From Hyperoplus lanceolatus (taxonomy: Eukaryota > Chordata > Actinopteri > Uranoscopiformes > Ammodytidae), in contig CM049408.1 in NCBI GenBank assembly GCA_026929865.2, positions 22,372,501 through 22,436,500 of the forward strand: 64,000 bases of DNA, read 5' to 3'. The position numbers were made by a program, and so were the translations under genes. Of the stretch, positions 12,697 through 54,335 are shown piece after piece (position 1 is the stretch's first letter; the number at the start of each line of letters is the position of its first letter). The notes under the pieces are model-generated. The model worked only from the letters and a program-made list of their open reading frames with translations. It did no database searches and was not told the DNA's origin.

Positions 12697-12893
12697 TGTA
12701 TTATCCAGCATATTTGTGTGTTGCATGGCAGTGAGATAAGAAGGGGTGAATGAGTGAGTCAGTGTTGGTTTTCGGAACACGATGACTCTCCTCACCTTCT
12801 CCGTGACGTTGGGAGCCGTGGCGACAGGGGTTTGCGGTTAGAAACCCTAATCTGCTCCTCATATGACCCACTGATGGACAGGGACAGCAGTCA

Positions 12894-12922
12894 ACACACA
12901 CACACACACACACACACACATG

Positions 12923-12951
<29 letters not shown>
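12894..12951. repeat. (CA)n microsatellite
   Basis: CA run with a single TG interruption at about 12921; it faces the TG run 200 bp upstream as an inverted pair. Confidence 0.95.
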
Positions 12952-12956
<5 letters not shown>

Positions 12957-15354
12957 GCCCTCTGCTAGGCTAGTCTAGCTTTCAACTCTCCAGTCTAAAC
13001 ATGCTCTTATATGGATTTCTGTTAAATCTGGAGATACTCTTTCTTTCATTATAAACACGTATCCTCCTGCTTTCTACATGTAAAGTAACTGCCCAGTGAG
13101 CAAACGCATGTCTTAAAGACAGTAGCTGTGGACATAGAGGAGATGTCTTTTTATAGGTCTATGTCTTTCTATGATGATGTACATATTGCACATCCTGATG
13201 TGTACTTTTGGACATTGGGGAAGCCAGAAGTGTTAAAGATGTTAACTCTGGATTTCAGTATGACTTTTCAAGAACATTTTATTCTCTTTTTTTCTATTCT
13301 TTTTCACATTTTCCACCTGTTCATCCTCAATACAAAATCAAAGCTCTGTCCGATAAAAATTTAAATATTCTCATTGATTTATTTGAATCATTTCCTAAAG
13401 ATCTCGCAAACCAATCAAATCAATTTTCTTAAAAAACCAAAGGCCGACCACTTGTATCACATTTGCGTGTGATAATAATGATAATATGGTGGTAACAATA
13501 TGTCAGTATGTTAATAATAACATTACTGTATGTTCATGTAACTATGATATAGAAATAAATAACAATAAAAAAAACAAGCTCATTTGAAATCATAGTCCAT
13601 GGTCCTTTTCAAATTCTCCATCTCTTTCTCCTCCATTGTGTCTTATCTCACCCTCGGCAGTCTGTGTGGGTGGGTATTTTTATGTATGTGTTCAAACATT
13701 ATGCTTTCATATGGCCATCCATCACACCACACCTGCCTATTAAGACAGCCATCACCATAAATGTACACTTAACGGGTGGCAGCGGGGGAAGCGCTTCTTA
13801 TTGTTTACTGCCCATTTTCCACAGTTGTTGCTGATTAGTTTCGCTAATGTTGAGTAGGTATAATATCTCTAACAGAGTGTGTGAGTGGGTCTGGGTACTT
13901 AACTTGAGCTTTTTTTTTAATGGGTGTCACTTTTTGAATGATGTCTGTTATTGTGAATGCAGTGCACCTTGGTATCTGGGGAATGTCTGAACTTCTTTGG
14001 AACAAGTCATTCGGCAAGCTCTTATACCAGCAGTGGGTCTGGGATCTGGTTTGGTTCTGGCTCCAGGTTGTCTAGTTTTTGGTTGCATTTCTTATCCTTT
14101 TTTGGTCCATAAGTTTGCCTGAACACATTCAAAGCCTCCATAATAAATGATGTTCACCCCTTTTTTATATGTGTCATATTAGCTATTTTTGGATTGGTGT
14201 AGCTGTGATTAATCTTTACTAGATTACACTAAAAGGCCAATTGCGGGGGGAAATGTTTGCAGTTGAGTCAGCGTCGGTTTTGGCTGAAGTCTATACGTTT
14301 GGAAATGAAATAAATCCGACAGTGTGGAGTTAGAAAGAACCCAGCGCATACCAGACCTCTGTATAGCCATGCTCTTCACCTCTGCTTGAGACTGAAAAAG
14401 CTCCGGGCTACGTAAGCCACTACTACACACTCGAATCGCTGACTCAACTGTCAGCGGTCCAGTTGTGGGTAATTTAAAATGTTTTCTTTGCCAGGGTTTT
14501 TGCCAAGGAAGAATAACGGGTGGAATAAAAAAAAAAGATGATATCATCCTCTGGTTCTGCTGCATCCATCTTCATCTCTTTTTATTTTATTCTTTAAACT
14601 GTCCATTATGTGAGTCTGACAATGTTATTTATAGGAGCGCAATGCAAGATTTTCTGTACTCTTTAAAATGGTAATGGGGACCAGAGGCAAAACTACGCAA
14701 CATAACACAGCACAGATGTATTAAAGTGTACATTGATTAACTCACTGATCTGTGAATTTCAATAGCAATTCAGTTCTTAGGTCGTCACTGATTTATTACT
14801 CAAATTTTTGGCCTTGATGCTCCAAAACACAAAAGCTTTTCCTCTGCACTTTATCTCCTGGGGCTAGTGTGTGTGTGATTGAGGATGCGGTTGATGTAAG
14901 CTGCTTGCCTCTGGCTCTGTATTGTAGGTGGCAGCAGCAATAAACTGTTGACTGGCTGAATCCAGGTCAGCTGTCCTCTCAAATCACATTTAGATTTATC
15001 GGTGAGTGTCCTTTGTCTTGTGTGCCAGGCGTGCACGTTTAGCGTGGGCTGGCGGGTGTCTGATGTTTGATTTGTGTGTCTCCATGTGCATTAGCAGAAC
15101 GCAGCCAAACCAAATGACATCACCCAAAATGTGTTTTTGTTTTTTTAAGTTGGCGGCAATTCAGAGACCGGGTCATAGTGAGCTTCAGGCAAGAGCAGGA
15201 TGAACAGATGTGTGTGTGTGTGTGTGTGTATGTACTGCAGGATTGTATATTTTGAAGCTGATGCCGGCTTTCGTCATCATCGTCTCATTTGTCCGTCAGC
15301 ATATTTATATCATGTTTATTTTTTATTTTTTGCCCTCTGCAGCGGAACAGCAGG

Positions 15355-15355
<1 letters not shown>

Positions 15356-15425
<70 letters not shown>

Positions 15426-15433
15426 CGTGCGTG
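15356..15433. repeat. (TG)n then GCGC/CGTG microsatellite
   Basis: TG run to about 15417 followed by GCGCGCGTGCGTGCGTG, a composition that favours Z-DNA. Confidence 0.95.
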
Positions 15434-15606
15434 TCATTGTGTGTGTTAAAGACTGAGTTAGCCATATAAGGCCAAGCTGTTTTAAGCAGGAAATATTTAA
15501 GGATAAGAAAAGATGTGAGTCACTGTTTTCCGTCATTTGCTCAGAAGCACAATAACATCCTCTCCTTTGCCTTCAATGCCATCCCTAAGGGGATACATAT
15601 TCTTCT

Positions 15607-15608
<2 letters not shown>

Positions 15609-15638
<30 letters not shown>
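15609..15638. repeat. (TG)n microsatellite
   Basis: 30 bp run. Confidence 0.9.
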
Positions 15639-15640
<2 letters not shown>

Positions 15641-15854
15641 ATTTGTCCATGTGTCCTGTAGACCTGGTGGTTACTGTCTTGCTCTTAATGAGGTGCTGAG
15701 CTATTCACACGGTGCACTTTCCCAGAGATATGACGAGCACTGGGGGAACAGCTGGTGTGTAGCCCTGGAGTTTTAGAGCCGTGGAGGACGCTACTTGTGC
15801 CATCTAAGACTGCAAAGTAGGAACGTGTAGACAATAAGAGAAGAAGAGGGAAGA

Positions 15855-16180
15855 TTAAAGGTGGGGTCTGCGATTCTGGAGAATGGTTGTTGTCAGAATA
15901 CATTTGTCAAAATCAGTGAATATCTCCGTACTCACCTGTGTATGCGCTGAAAACATCCGATGTTGAGTGTTAATACACAGCCTAGGCTCTGTAAACAGGC
16001 ATGTTGCTAGCTACAGTGGGCCCCCTTTGTTTACATACCCTTTGCTTATATACCAGTTTACAGAGCCTAGGCTGTGTATTAACTACATATTTTTTTTCAG
16101 CACACATGCACATGTAGAGGATCATGAGGAGATATTCACTTATTTTGACAACAACCATTCTCTAGAATTGCTGACTCCAC
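15855..16180. mobile_element. palindromic MITE, family A copy 1
   Basis: Starts TTAAAGGTGGGGTCTGCGATTCTGGAGAATG and ends with the inverted form CATTCTCTAGAATTGCTGACTCC, giving terminal inverted repeats. A second inner pair (15969-15996 and 16056-16083) is a perfect 28 bp inverted repeat containing AGCCTAGGCT. Related copies occur at 45267-45615 and 56901-57256. No coding capacity. The left TTAA may be part of a piggyBac-type target, which is inference. Confidence 0.75.
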
Positions 16181-17316
16181 TCACTTGCAAGATCTTTACC
16201 GCGTTCAATGTAGACTAGAAAAGTTACATTTTGCAGTTATTTGCTTAACTACAGATATAATCACAATCAGACAAACTAAAAAAAAAATGTATATTAAAAT
16301 GCTGGGTTAGCCTAGCTTAGTTCAGTTTCTGCTTACCAGATCAACTGTATCGCAGCAAATGGTTGCAACAATGCCAAGAATAATGCTAATAGCATCATCA
16401 TGACCTGCTCTAAGTTCTACATTTGGGAACAATACGGATATGGAGAAAATGTTTGTTTTTAAAATTTGTATGGGCCTAGGTGTGGTTCTGAGCAGATTAG
16501 TTTTCATGCTGCAAAGGAAGTTGTGATTTGTGCTCAGTTTCAGCTGCTCTGATGTCAGTAGGGATGAGTTTGTTCCAGGACTGCAAACAGTCATGATTTT
16601 GTTAAGTCAACTCAACAATAATAGCAAATATTCTGTGCCTTAGGAAGAAGATTGAGTTGATTTTTAACAGTAATAGTAATAGTATATACTGTAGGACTTT
16701 CTCTGAATTGTACCGTTGTTGTCTGTGTGCTTTTGCTTTTTCCCATGTGTTAAAGTTATGGTCAACAATAGTTAGCACTAAGAATCTGGAAAGCATTGGA
16801 GCTTGAATGGGTCAATACAGTAACTCGTCCTTTTTTAGTTTGATCTGTGCACTGAAACATTTGCAATTCCCTGGTATTTATTTTGCTGCCTTTTAAAGCC
16901 GACTCCTGCCTGCCTGCTGCATTGACTTAACAAAGAGCATATGACCTAATTGCCTGGTAGGGGAAACGTAATAGTAAACAGATTAATCACCTTCTGTCAT
17001 AACATTAAGATGGAATACCAACAGAACAAATATAAATCAGCTCTCTCTCTTTGTCCCCTGTTTCCACTCTCTGTTGACATTAAAAATGCCTTTACAATGC
17101 TATAAAGCTGTCCCTGTTGGCCTGTATCTACCTGCATGAAGCTTAGCCCTGTTCTGAGCTCTAAAGATCATTGTGTGCTCTATCGCGCCTGCAGACGTGG
17201 TTTCGTCATCACCAGCTGTGTGTGTGTGTGTGTGTGTGTTTCTCGGGAGTGCAGTGCAGTCTGGGTTTCATCCAGACAATATGTTTGGCAGGCGTAACTG
17301 TAGAGCCCCCACCCAA

Positions 17317-17351
<35 letters not shown>

Positions 17352-19086
17352 ATAACGAATGTATACTCCTAACATGTTTGTCTCTTTCATTCATATTCTC
17401 ATTTAAGAGCCTTAAAAATCTTTTGGCAAATGTTTGTGTTGGTGTGAGGCAAAATAACTATTTGCCTGAGACCAGTCGCAACCTAACTTATCCTAATCCT
17501 CTGTCTCTTTGGTTTTGTCTCTGTTTGCCTCTCTTCTTTTATCGGGTCTTACTTTCGGGCTTACACAATGTAACTTTGTGGACTGTGAAATAAGATTTAT
17601 TGTAAACTGAAGGTAACTGTAATGTACTTATGAAGGATTTCTACACAGCAATCCTGTCAAAAAGACATGGCTAAATATAGTAATATACTATATGTTAATG
17701 CTATCCAGTGGAACCAAAAACAGCCTTCATGTGTTGTGTGTGTGTGTAGTGTGTGTTTGTTCATGCCCACCTTGTATGAGCACACCTGAGTTGTTATCTT
17801 CCATGTTTTAAGGGGAATTCCTCATCCATAGACAGAAAATAGTTATTTTATGCTTACACCTCTTTGTAAAAACTAACCTTAACTGTCCCAGCTCCTTAAT
17901 TGTGTCAGATATCCCTTTCTGATTCTTCCGCTGCCTGTTTTGGCTCGTGCGCACACATCTGGTTTTCATAGAGCCTCCCTGCTTGTCTCTGTGTGGGACT
18001 CGGAAAGGGCTTTGGTTTTAATCCATGGAATCCCCCAAACTCCAGCTCTCCTTTTCAGTAAATGACTGATAGCCTTGTGCATATGGAAAGGTCAACCGAA
18101 AGCTCCTGCTTCTTTTTAAGGTCACATATTGACCTTGTTGTTTTTAAAGGTATTTTTGCTTCATTAGACAATACACAGGGAAAAGGGGATGATGGGGGAT
18201 TTTAGGATTCATACATAGAGTTGTTTGGGCCTTCAGAATTCTATTGATCTTAAATTTAAATGGAAAAAACTTTATTAAGATTCTCTGCAGTCACTTTTTT
18301 CCCCTCTACACAGGCAAGACAATTATTTTTCGTCTTTCCGTGTTGGACGTTTTGATTGCCAGCCAGGCCATCTTTCTCCCTTATGTTCTCACTGTGTCTT
18401 TTCTCTGCTGTCTGAACTGACATGGAAAATGATGATAAGTGTGTAAGTGTGAACCCAGCCTGACGAGGACAGGGCTGTCTGCCAGAGAATTCTCCTCTCT
18501 GTCTGCAGCTCTCTCTCTCTGTCTCTCTCTCTCTCTCTTTCTTTGCCAGGAAATGACTGACTGTAGATGGATGAGGACAGCCGAGGGAAAAAAGTGTCCA
18601 TCAGAATTAATTTGACTCTGTTTTCTAGAGAATTTGACTGTGTAATTTGTGTATGTGTTTGTATGTGGGGAGCATAGATAGTATATAAAGGGAGGCAAAC
18701 ATAATCTTGGACGTCGCAGTAAATAATTGATATGGGGAAATACAGAAAGAAGCACAGAAGTGGGTCAGAACTGATGTAAGTTTTTGGACACTTGCAACAG
18801 ATCAGAAGTAGATGGATAGAAGAAGGGGGAAGTGAGGAAGAAATACTTTTATAGTGGTTGAATATAAAATGTACCTTGTAGTATTTTTTTGTCTTTGTAT
18901 GCCGTTTCTTTTGAGTATGTGTTTTTGCGTTCCTAAGTGGATAGCAGGCGATAGTAATACCTTTTTTTGTAACTACAATTGTCTACCATTGTAGGGCAAA
19001 AGTCCATACGAGCAGAGCCACCAGTCTCTGTCTTGGTTCTGTTTAGTACGTGCATGGCATAGCAGAGCTTTCTGCTCTCTCTGGTA
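16181..19086. other. non-coding stretch
   Basis: A/T-rich sequence with short TG (17217-17239) and CA (17322-17350) runs and a CT patch at about 18508-18540. No gene or mobile element recognised. Confidence 0.5.
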
Positions 19087-19475
19087 GGCCTTTCACACCG
19101 CCGCAAAATCGGTGTGTTCTGGGTGTTGGAGTTGGCAGTGTTTGGTTTCCCCAGAAAGCCGCTCCGGGCCGTAACCGGTTCAACTCTCCCAGGATTGAGG
19201 GGTTGAAGTGCCCTGCGCCAGCGGGGGGGGGGTATCCGCACCAGCCAACAACCCTGCCCCCGTAAAAAAACTGTGTAACGATCTGAAAGTGACGGGCGAG
19301 AATCCTGTATGGGTCCTGTTTGGTTGTGACATCAAAGGAGAGAAGTGTAAAAATAAGTTGTGGGGTTCATGACGTGTCTCTTGGTCATGGTGTCTCCGGT
19401 CGATGGATAAGGCTGAACAGTTTGAACTGACCCCAAACAGCTGGAACTGCTCTTGGTCATTTGGTGTGAAAGGCC
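19087..19475. mobile_element. possible MITE with 13 bp terminal inverted repeats
   Basis: GGCCTTTCACACC (19087-19099) is exactly inverted at 19463-19475. The 389 bp interior is GC-richer than its surroundings in the first half and contains no frame. Flanks do not show a clear target duplication. A TG microsatellite starts 17 bp after the right end. Confidence 0.5.
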
Positions 19476-19491
19476 TGTGTGATTAGTAGGT

Positions 19492-19492
<1 letters not shown>

Positions 19493-19540
<48 letters not shown>
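19493..19540. repeat. (TG)n microsatellite
   Basis: 48 bp uninterrupted run. Confidence 0.95.
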
Positions 19541-19542
<2 letters not shown>

Positions 19543-22487
19543 ATGCAGTTAAGAGGGCTAGTGCAGACCTGTCCCTTCTCCCTTGGGCTATGTTTGGGGT
19601 TCCTATTTGGCCCTTTTACTTGACAAAGACCCACTTCCTCCTGGGAGGCCCCCGTGGCCCCTTGCTGTGTACCCATTGACACACACAGACTCGCAGCAAA
19701 ACAACAAGCATGTATGACCGCGGGGCAAAAGTTGCACAAAGTACACAACCTCTTTCAGTGCACAATTGCTGATGTGTGAACATGTGCACGCATGCATGCT
19801 CAAACATACTTTTGGTGGCTTGGATTGGAGGCTGCATGTGACAGAAGTGGCCTCCGGTGATTTAATGCTTCCTGGTGAAGTTTATAGGGAAGGAAAGAGT
19901 TTTTTTAGATGGAGGAGAAAGAAGCGAGGGAGGGACAGAGGGGAGAGGAACCTCAGGGAAAGTGGTGGAACACAATCAACCTATCTACCTCCTCTACTCT
20001 CTTCTTGCTCTGCTTTAGAGTCCATTCACAAGGAAAGAGAGGGCAATAAAAGCACTGAAAAGAACTGGGAAGTGGAGGAAGCAAAGGATAAAGGGTGAGG
20101 GGTCAGGTTGCACTGCAAATTGCATTATGGTTCCCTTTGTTAAAACCCTCATATAAAGCCTAGAGGCACCACTCACTATGCACGTGGTCTACAGTAAGTT
20201 TACATCTGATGAAAATGTGTCTCAATGTATTGTTAGTTATTGAATACAACATTGTGCTACCTGTATTTGGAGTTAATAGGTTAGAAGAGTTGACAAACGT
20301 ACATTTTTATCATTGCTTTCCCTCATCATTTCTGGCAAGATTTCTTAAAGAATGCACCCGATTTTTTCATGTGCAAAGACATTCCTGATTTCAGCTTTAA
20401 GATTTTTGGCTTGTTGTCCTTAAACTGAAATATGATACCTCCACGCATTCTCTGCTAACTCGCCCATAAAATATGGCAAGAAAATCTCTGAACATCTCTT
20501 AGCTGCCAGTAAATCACAACAAGGCTTAAAAAGACAGCACAGAATGCATGTCTGTTCACCATAGTGAATCGTCTTTTTCTGTAATGTGTGTCAGTGTGGC
20601 ATGTAGTAGGCAAATGTGTGTAGAGTTTTTTTTCAGTGTTATAAACACCAGTGGAGTTTGTTTACATGCCGGGTATCACTTTGGGAAGCTGTCTTCTACC
20701 AAGATATACACACAGATAGATCGTAAGTGTGTGTACAGTAAGGAGGAGGAAAAGTATGTGTGTGTGCAATGGCGCTAATAATAATAGTCCATTTGTAGCT
20801 GTCTGTAAGGATTTCAAGTCCGGTCTTCCAGGAAGTGTAATTTCCTGCCCAGGAGACTTGATTCAGCAGCATCCAGCTGTTGTGTTTGTGTGTGGAGAGA
20901 AAGGGAGACAGAGAGATGAGGTGACCGCCTGTTTTTTCCATACAACTCCTTAATAGTTGTTTTTCCAGGTGCCACAAAAACCCCCATCCCCACCTTGCCA
21001 GCCACACTCCCCCACACACAAGCCCACCCCAACCGTTCCTCCCACTCTCCCCTCTCCCCAGTTGCTCTTTTTCACACTTTTAAGTAGGAAACATGGGCTC
21101 CATAATTCCCCTGAGAGCCCTCCACGGATCATGTGTCCGTGGTTTTCCAGACTAAGTTGTAATAACCCTTCAATGTTGTTCTTTCTTCCTGTGCTTATTC
21201 TGAAACCCTGCACTAGGCAGTTCTGGACTTATCTAAACTGTCAACTGTCTGTGCTGGCAGGGTGTTCCTGAATGCTTAAAAAAGCAGAACAAGTCTTTGA
21301 AATCAACTAAGTACCAAACCTCTGGTTTCTCAAGATTTACACTTTTCTGTTTTCTTGGTTAAATCTTTTGTAAAGTTAATGAAATGGATTTGACAGTTTC
21401 ATATAAGCCTACAGCATGTTTGTGTAGTTGGGATTATGCTTGATTATAGATTGCTTGTTTTTATTTGTGCCTATATCTGTATTTAAGTGAATGTATTTGT
21501 AGGTATATACACAGCACTGAGACACTAAGGGATCTTGATGTTATTTATAGAAGGGGAGAAAGCTGTGTAGAAAGAGGAACAAAAGAGAAGAGGAGAGCAA
21601 CTTGGTCCTTGCATTTGAATCATTTTTTTTTACACAAGCTTTAATTCACTTTGCAAAATCTCATTTGCTTGCAGGTTTACCGTGCAATGTCAGGCTCAGT
21701 TAGTTCCTGGCATGTGGCATGTCACTGGTGTTTACAAAATGCTTGACTTACTATTTGGTTAACATAGCTGCCTCCTTAATATGAAACCCTCAGAAGAGGT
21801 TTGTCTCCAAGTTTGAAATCCGTGGCTTAAAATTCTCATCATTTAAATCAATACGTGCCTAAATTCTGAAACGATTTTACAGCCTTGTGCAGAGTATTTG
21901 TTTTACTTAGGCTTTTAATTAAGGGGGATGAGTTGGAGCTCTTTGTTGCCCACTTTACAGAGTTTGGAATGGTTGTCCTAGTTGGCAGCATTGTTCTACT
22001 TCTGTTGTGTTTGGCAGCATGGCTCTCTGTCTCTACTCCTTGTCTCTGCTTCAATCCCTTTGTACCACTCGGAATCGAATATAAAAAAAAACAGAATAGA
22101 ATAATGCAAATAAAATTGGCAAAATATATTGTCTTTAAATATGTAATACAGGATTTGTTCTGGGGCAAAGGCAAAAAAACTAAACCAACAAAAAAAGAGA
22201 AAGGTAATGGAAACATGAAAGCAACAGGTGTTTTTTTCTTCCGACACAGAGCTCTTCTTTCTTCTTCTTTGCCTGTTTTACCTTCCACGCTTCTCCTGAA
22301 TGTCTCATTAACTTCCCTCCTTTTTGATCTTTTTTATGTATTTCTGTGTTGGAGATTGATGTGGCAGGAAGTTAAGTGCGGTTTTGATGATAAAGAGGCT
22401 GAACACTCATGTCAGCTGTCATCTGGATTATAGCTGGAGGGAAAGTGTCTTGCTCATTCACAACTCCATATGTATACACACACACAG

Positions 22488-22573
<86 letters not shown>

Positions 22574-23310
22574 GCGCTCTCGTGAACCCACCATCACAAC
22601 AATGGACTTTCTTAATGATTTACTTTCTTTTTCTCTCTTTTCCCTTTCCCTCTTTCTCCTTATCTCCCCCCTTCCCCTCTGTGCTGACTCACAGGTGGTG
22701 TCCTCTTGTCACAAGCACACTCTTCCTCAGACACATGGCAAACAGCGGGAGACGGAAGGGGCGAGAAAGAGTACGGGATTGACAGACACGCACAGAAAGA
22801 AAGAGGATCTGGGCCATCTGTGGACGGGTCCCCTGCTATTCTGCAACTGTGTTGGAGTTAGGGAATAGTTCTCCGCTGCATCAGGACTTCAGAAGCCACA
22901 CAGAAAGAACAAGGAGGTTTCGTCACTACATCCCATTTTTCCAAAGGGGATGAGCCTTTGCTGGGGCAATGTTAAGGCCTCGCTGGTCTTGGATTAGGCC
23001 CCTGAGGCTGTTTATTTGGAGGGATGGCTGATACTCCAGCTGGATCTTCTGCTGTCGCCATCCCTCTTGGCTATCATTAGCGGCTAATGAGCTGCTGCTA
23101 GAGAGGAAACGGGCAAGAAGCCTGTGGAGCGGGGAGGAACCGTACAGCTGTTATTAAGAGGCCCAGAGACCCCATACAAGGAATTATTTGCCTCTGCGAG
23201 AGAGTGGAACATTTTAAAGCACTTTCCAGGTGCAAGCATAAAAGGATTTAAACTTTGGAAGTCGTTGCTTTTGACATTTATTTTCAGGTGCTGATTGCCT
23301 TTTTTTCCTT
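19541..23310. other. non-coding stretch upstream of ppp2r3a
   Basis: Holds the CA run at 22489-22571, pyrimidine-rich patches at about 22620-22680 and otherwise unique-looking sequence. It may be part of the first intron or the promoter region of the PR130 transcript; no CpG-rich promoter is visible here. Confidence 0.45.
22489..22571. repeat. (CA)n microsatellite
   Basis: 83 bp run with ATATG on both flanks. Confidence 0.95.
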
Positions 23311-23494
23311 CAGCATCGATTTCAGCAGGATGATACAGTTTTTGGACGAAAACTATTCTTTTCTCTTGACTGAAAAAGATTCAACAAAACACTGCAATCC
23401 ATATTGATTTTTTTTGGTTTAAGCTATATAGTTTTTAAAATCAACATTTGAATAATATTTTGATCTTCCTATGCCCTGAAGGACATTGGTCATA
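23311..23494 (+). other. candidate 3' splice site and 5' UTR part of the PR130 exon
   Basis: A pyrimidine-rich run ending TTTTTTCCTTCAG closes at 23313 and is the best acceptor before the ATG at 23495. A second candidate (TTATTTTCAG) ends at 23287. Several stop codons and no usable upstream ATG frame lie between, as expected for a 5' UTR. The matching upstream non-coding exon was not identified, so this is inference from splice-site shape only. Confidence 0.45.
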
Positions 23495-51859
<28,365 letters not shown>

Positions 51860-52935
51860 AAACTCCTTTACCTGGAATTCCTGTTTTGTTTTTTTCATCC
51901 CTGGAAAAAATAAACAGGAACAAAGTGACAGAAGGTCCCTGTGGATAGATGCATCAACAAATACATGGATGTAAAATGGAGAAAAAAACGATTTTGGTAT
52001 CTGTTTTTTTTCTTCTGAAGACTTTGGAGAAGCCTCCCCAGAACGGACTCTTCAGTTTTTATGTGTGTATGTGTGTGTGACCTTAAACCAGTTACCGTTC
52101 TGGTGCAATAACGCATCTGTATTCGTACAGAAAAAAAACAGTGTCACTCACTGCCCTACAGCTCTTCACTCTATGCGAGGCAGCAAAACCAACATATGGG
52201 GAAAGGGGGAAAAAAGTGAACAATAAGCTCTAAAAGGAATAGCAAACAAAAAAAACTTAACTGTAAGATATGTCATTTTTAATTGTGTATTCTCTACTGA
52301 CAATCCTGCCAGACGACAATCACCCCAATTTTCAAATCTCATTGCGCTAAAGGGTAGACAGCCAGGGAGACTTGAGTGACACTAATAGACTCCTAGAACT
52401 CCCTAAACAGGGAGACGGAAACAGACAATTATAGTGAGTGATAGGTTACAGTCACCAAACAGTCAGCTACACTATTATGATACATACAGACAGACACTGC
52501 CATCTGAAACATGCTGCCTATCTATGCAGCCCGTCACTGTTCCTTGAAAAGAATATGTAGGAGGCGGTGATTGTAACAGCGCCTTTCTGTGGCCAGTGTT
52601 TGCTACTGCATGCCATCTCTGTCATGCACCCGGGCGTGGTGGCTGGCCAGAAACCTTCCAAGAGGGAGTTTAGTTCAGTGCATTCATTCTCATCAATCAT
52701 GTCACAGTGACCTTAAGCACCTAAAAAATTATGATGCATGTTGAGAAACATATCAAACTCTCTGGCAGAGTTGCCCACACATTCACACCCTTTTTAAGGT
52801 CTCATTCAATTATGTGTGTTATCCTTTGCTGATTATCTGTTTTTGTCATTTATGCCAAAAATATTCATTCATCACATATACAATTTGTTTCTGAAACTTT
52901 CTCATACCCATTCTCACACCACTAAGGATGTCTCT

Positions 52936-53154
52936 TCAAAGGTTCAGTTCACTTCCATTCTTAAACCTCAAGTGGTATCTAGACACTTTACTCTAGATGG
53001 TTTTGGTTTTTTGAAATCATTTTTTGTAAACACTTTATTGTACTGAAACGAGGGCAAAGAAATCACAGTAATTGACATCGGAATTTATTTTCATTGTTTT
53101 GCAAAGATCCGCGTTTTGAGATGTTTTATTTTTTGGGGTGAACTGACCCTTTGA
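52936..53154. mobile_element. MITE in the probable ppp2r3a 3' UTR
   Basis: TCAAAGGTTCAGTTCAC (52936-52952) is inverted at 53138-53154 with one mismatch. 219 bp, no frame. The ends resemble a common fish repeat. Confidence 0.65.
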
Positions 53155-53478
53155 TTCCGTCATCTACTGTGCTACGCTCACAGGAACAGCTGCATGTGCA
53201 CACACTGCCCTTACTGTAATGGCTAGGAGTGTGTGTTTGCTTTTAAATCACTGATAGACAGGTGTGTTTTTAGGAGTGTGTGATGTGTAGCTCTCAGTTT
53301 CAAGCTGTTTATATGTCGTAGTAGTTGCCATGGGGATGTGTTTTCCCGTGGTAAGTGTGTGTGTGCGCGCTTGTATAACTCTTTAATAGTTATAGGGAAT
53401 AGGACAGCTCTTGTCCTAGATGGCTTCAAATTCACCGGTACATACCTCCTTTTTTTTGGCACTTACTGTACACACACA

Positions 53479-53552
53479 CGCACGCACGCACGCACGCACG
53501 CACATGCACACACAGTAAACACATAGCAATCAGTGTGTTTACTGATTGCTAT
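53479..53552 (+). repeat. (CACG)n run followed by two overlapping stem-loops
   Basis: A CACG/CGCA run at about 53479-53503 precedes CAGTAAACAC (53513-53522), which pairs with GTGTTTACTG (53535-53544), and ATAGCAATCAGT (53523-53534), which pairs with ACTGATTGCTAT (53541-53552). The two stems share bases 53541-53544, so both cannot form fully at once. Confidence 0.7.
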
Positions 53553-54329
53553 TTAAAGGGAGAAAAAGAGCTAGTCGATGCTGTAAAGCCTTAAGGACAG
53601 TGAGTTTCCCCTTCTGCTCTATAACCATTGTAAATGTGCCTGACTGTGTATCAAACTATATTATTATAATAATAACTAACAGCAAGCCATTATAGAAATA
53701 ACGGCTCAGATTTTTTTGATGTATTTTGACGGTTTGTATTGCTGTGCCACTGTGTGGCTCGGGATAGGGGGGGTAAATTATATTAAAGATGTGTATGTTT
53801 GGTGTGTGAGTTGCACAGTGGATTTCATCAGCACAAAATGGGGGATCCCTTGGAAAGACTGGTCTGACAATCACAAAACGATGAGATATTTCTCATATGG
53901 AGAGACCTCGGAGACTGATGTTCCACTGCTGTGGTCACACACTCACACACACTCAAGGAGACCTATAGCTCATCCGGACAGGACTGTTCAAGGCAACAGG
54001 ACGACTGCGGTTGATATATTTCGGGGATCTATATAAAGTGTTCCCGGTGCTCGCACACGCAGCATCAGTCAAGGAGAGAAGCCATGCAAGACTTTGACTT
54101 TGAAATTGTATATCTCCACTGAAAAGTTAGAGAGAAGACTTTTACTTTGATGTACTTCCTCCTGTGCAGAGGAGAACCTGAGAAAGGCTCGGTGGATTCA
54201 AAACCTAATGGTTATATTGTATTGGCATGGTTTTTCTGTCATCACTTTTCTTTCTCTTCTTTGTTTCTTTCTTTCTCTTCTTTTCCTTTCCCATGTCCTC
54301 TGTTATTTGTCGCTTTTATCTGAAGTTTC

Positions 54330-54335
54330 AATAAA
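54330..54335 (+). terminator. AATAAA polyadenylation signal, candidate distal ppp2r3a 3' end
   Basis: AATAAA sits in the context TTTCAATAAAGATTTTTC, followed by T/G-rich sequence (GGTCCTTGAAGATTTGTG) about 25 bases on. That is a usual arrangement for a cleavage site. It is the first strong signal after the early one at 51909. Confidence 0.45.

Noticed and set aside
21885..22433. 182-codon + strand frame with a hydrophobic stretch
   Set aside because: The start is not an ATG in good context, the composition is low-complexity, poly-A interrupts it, and nothing matches a known family.
23486..23494. Three-codon upstream extension of the PR130 frame
   Set aside because: It would need a TTG start; the family N-terminus begins at the ATG at 23495.
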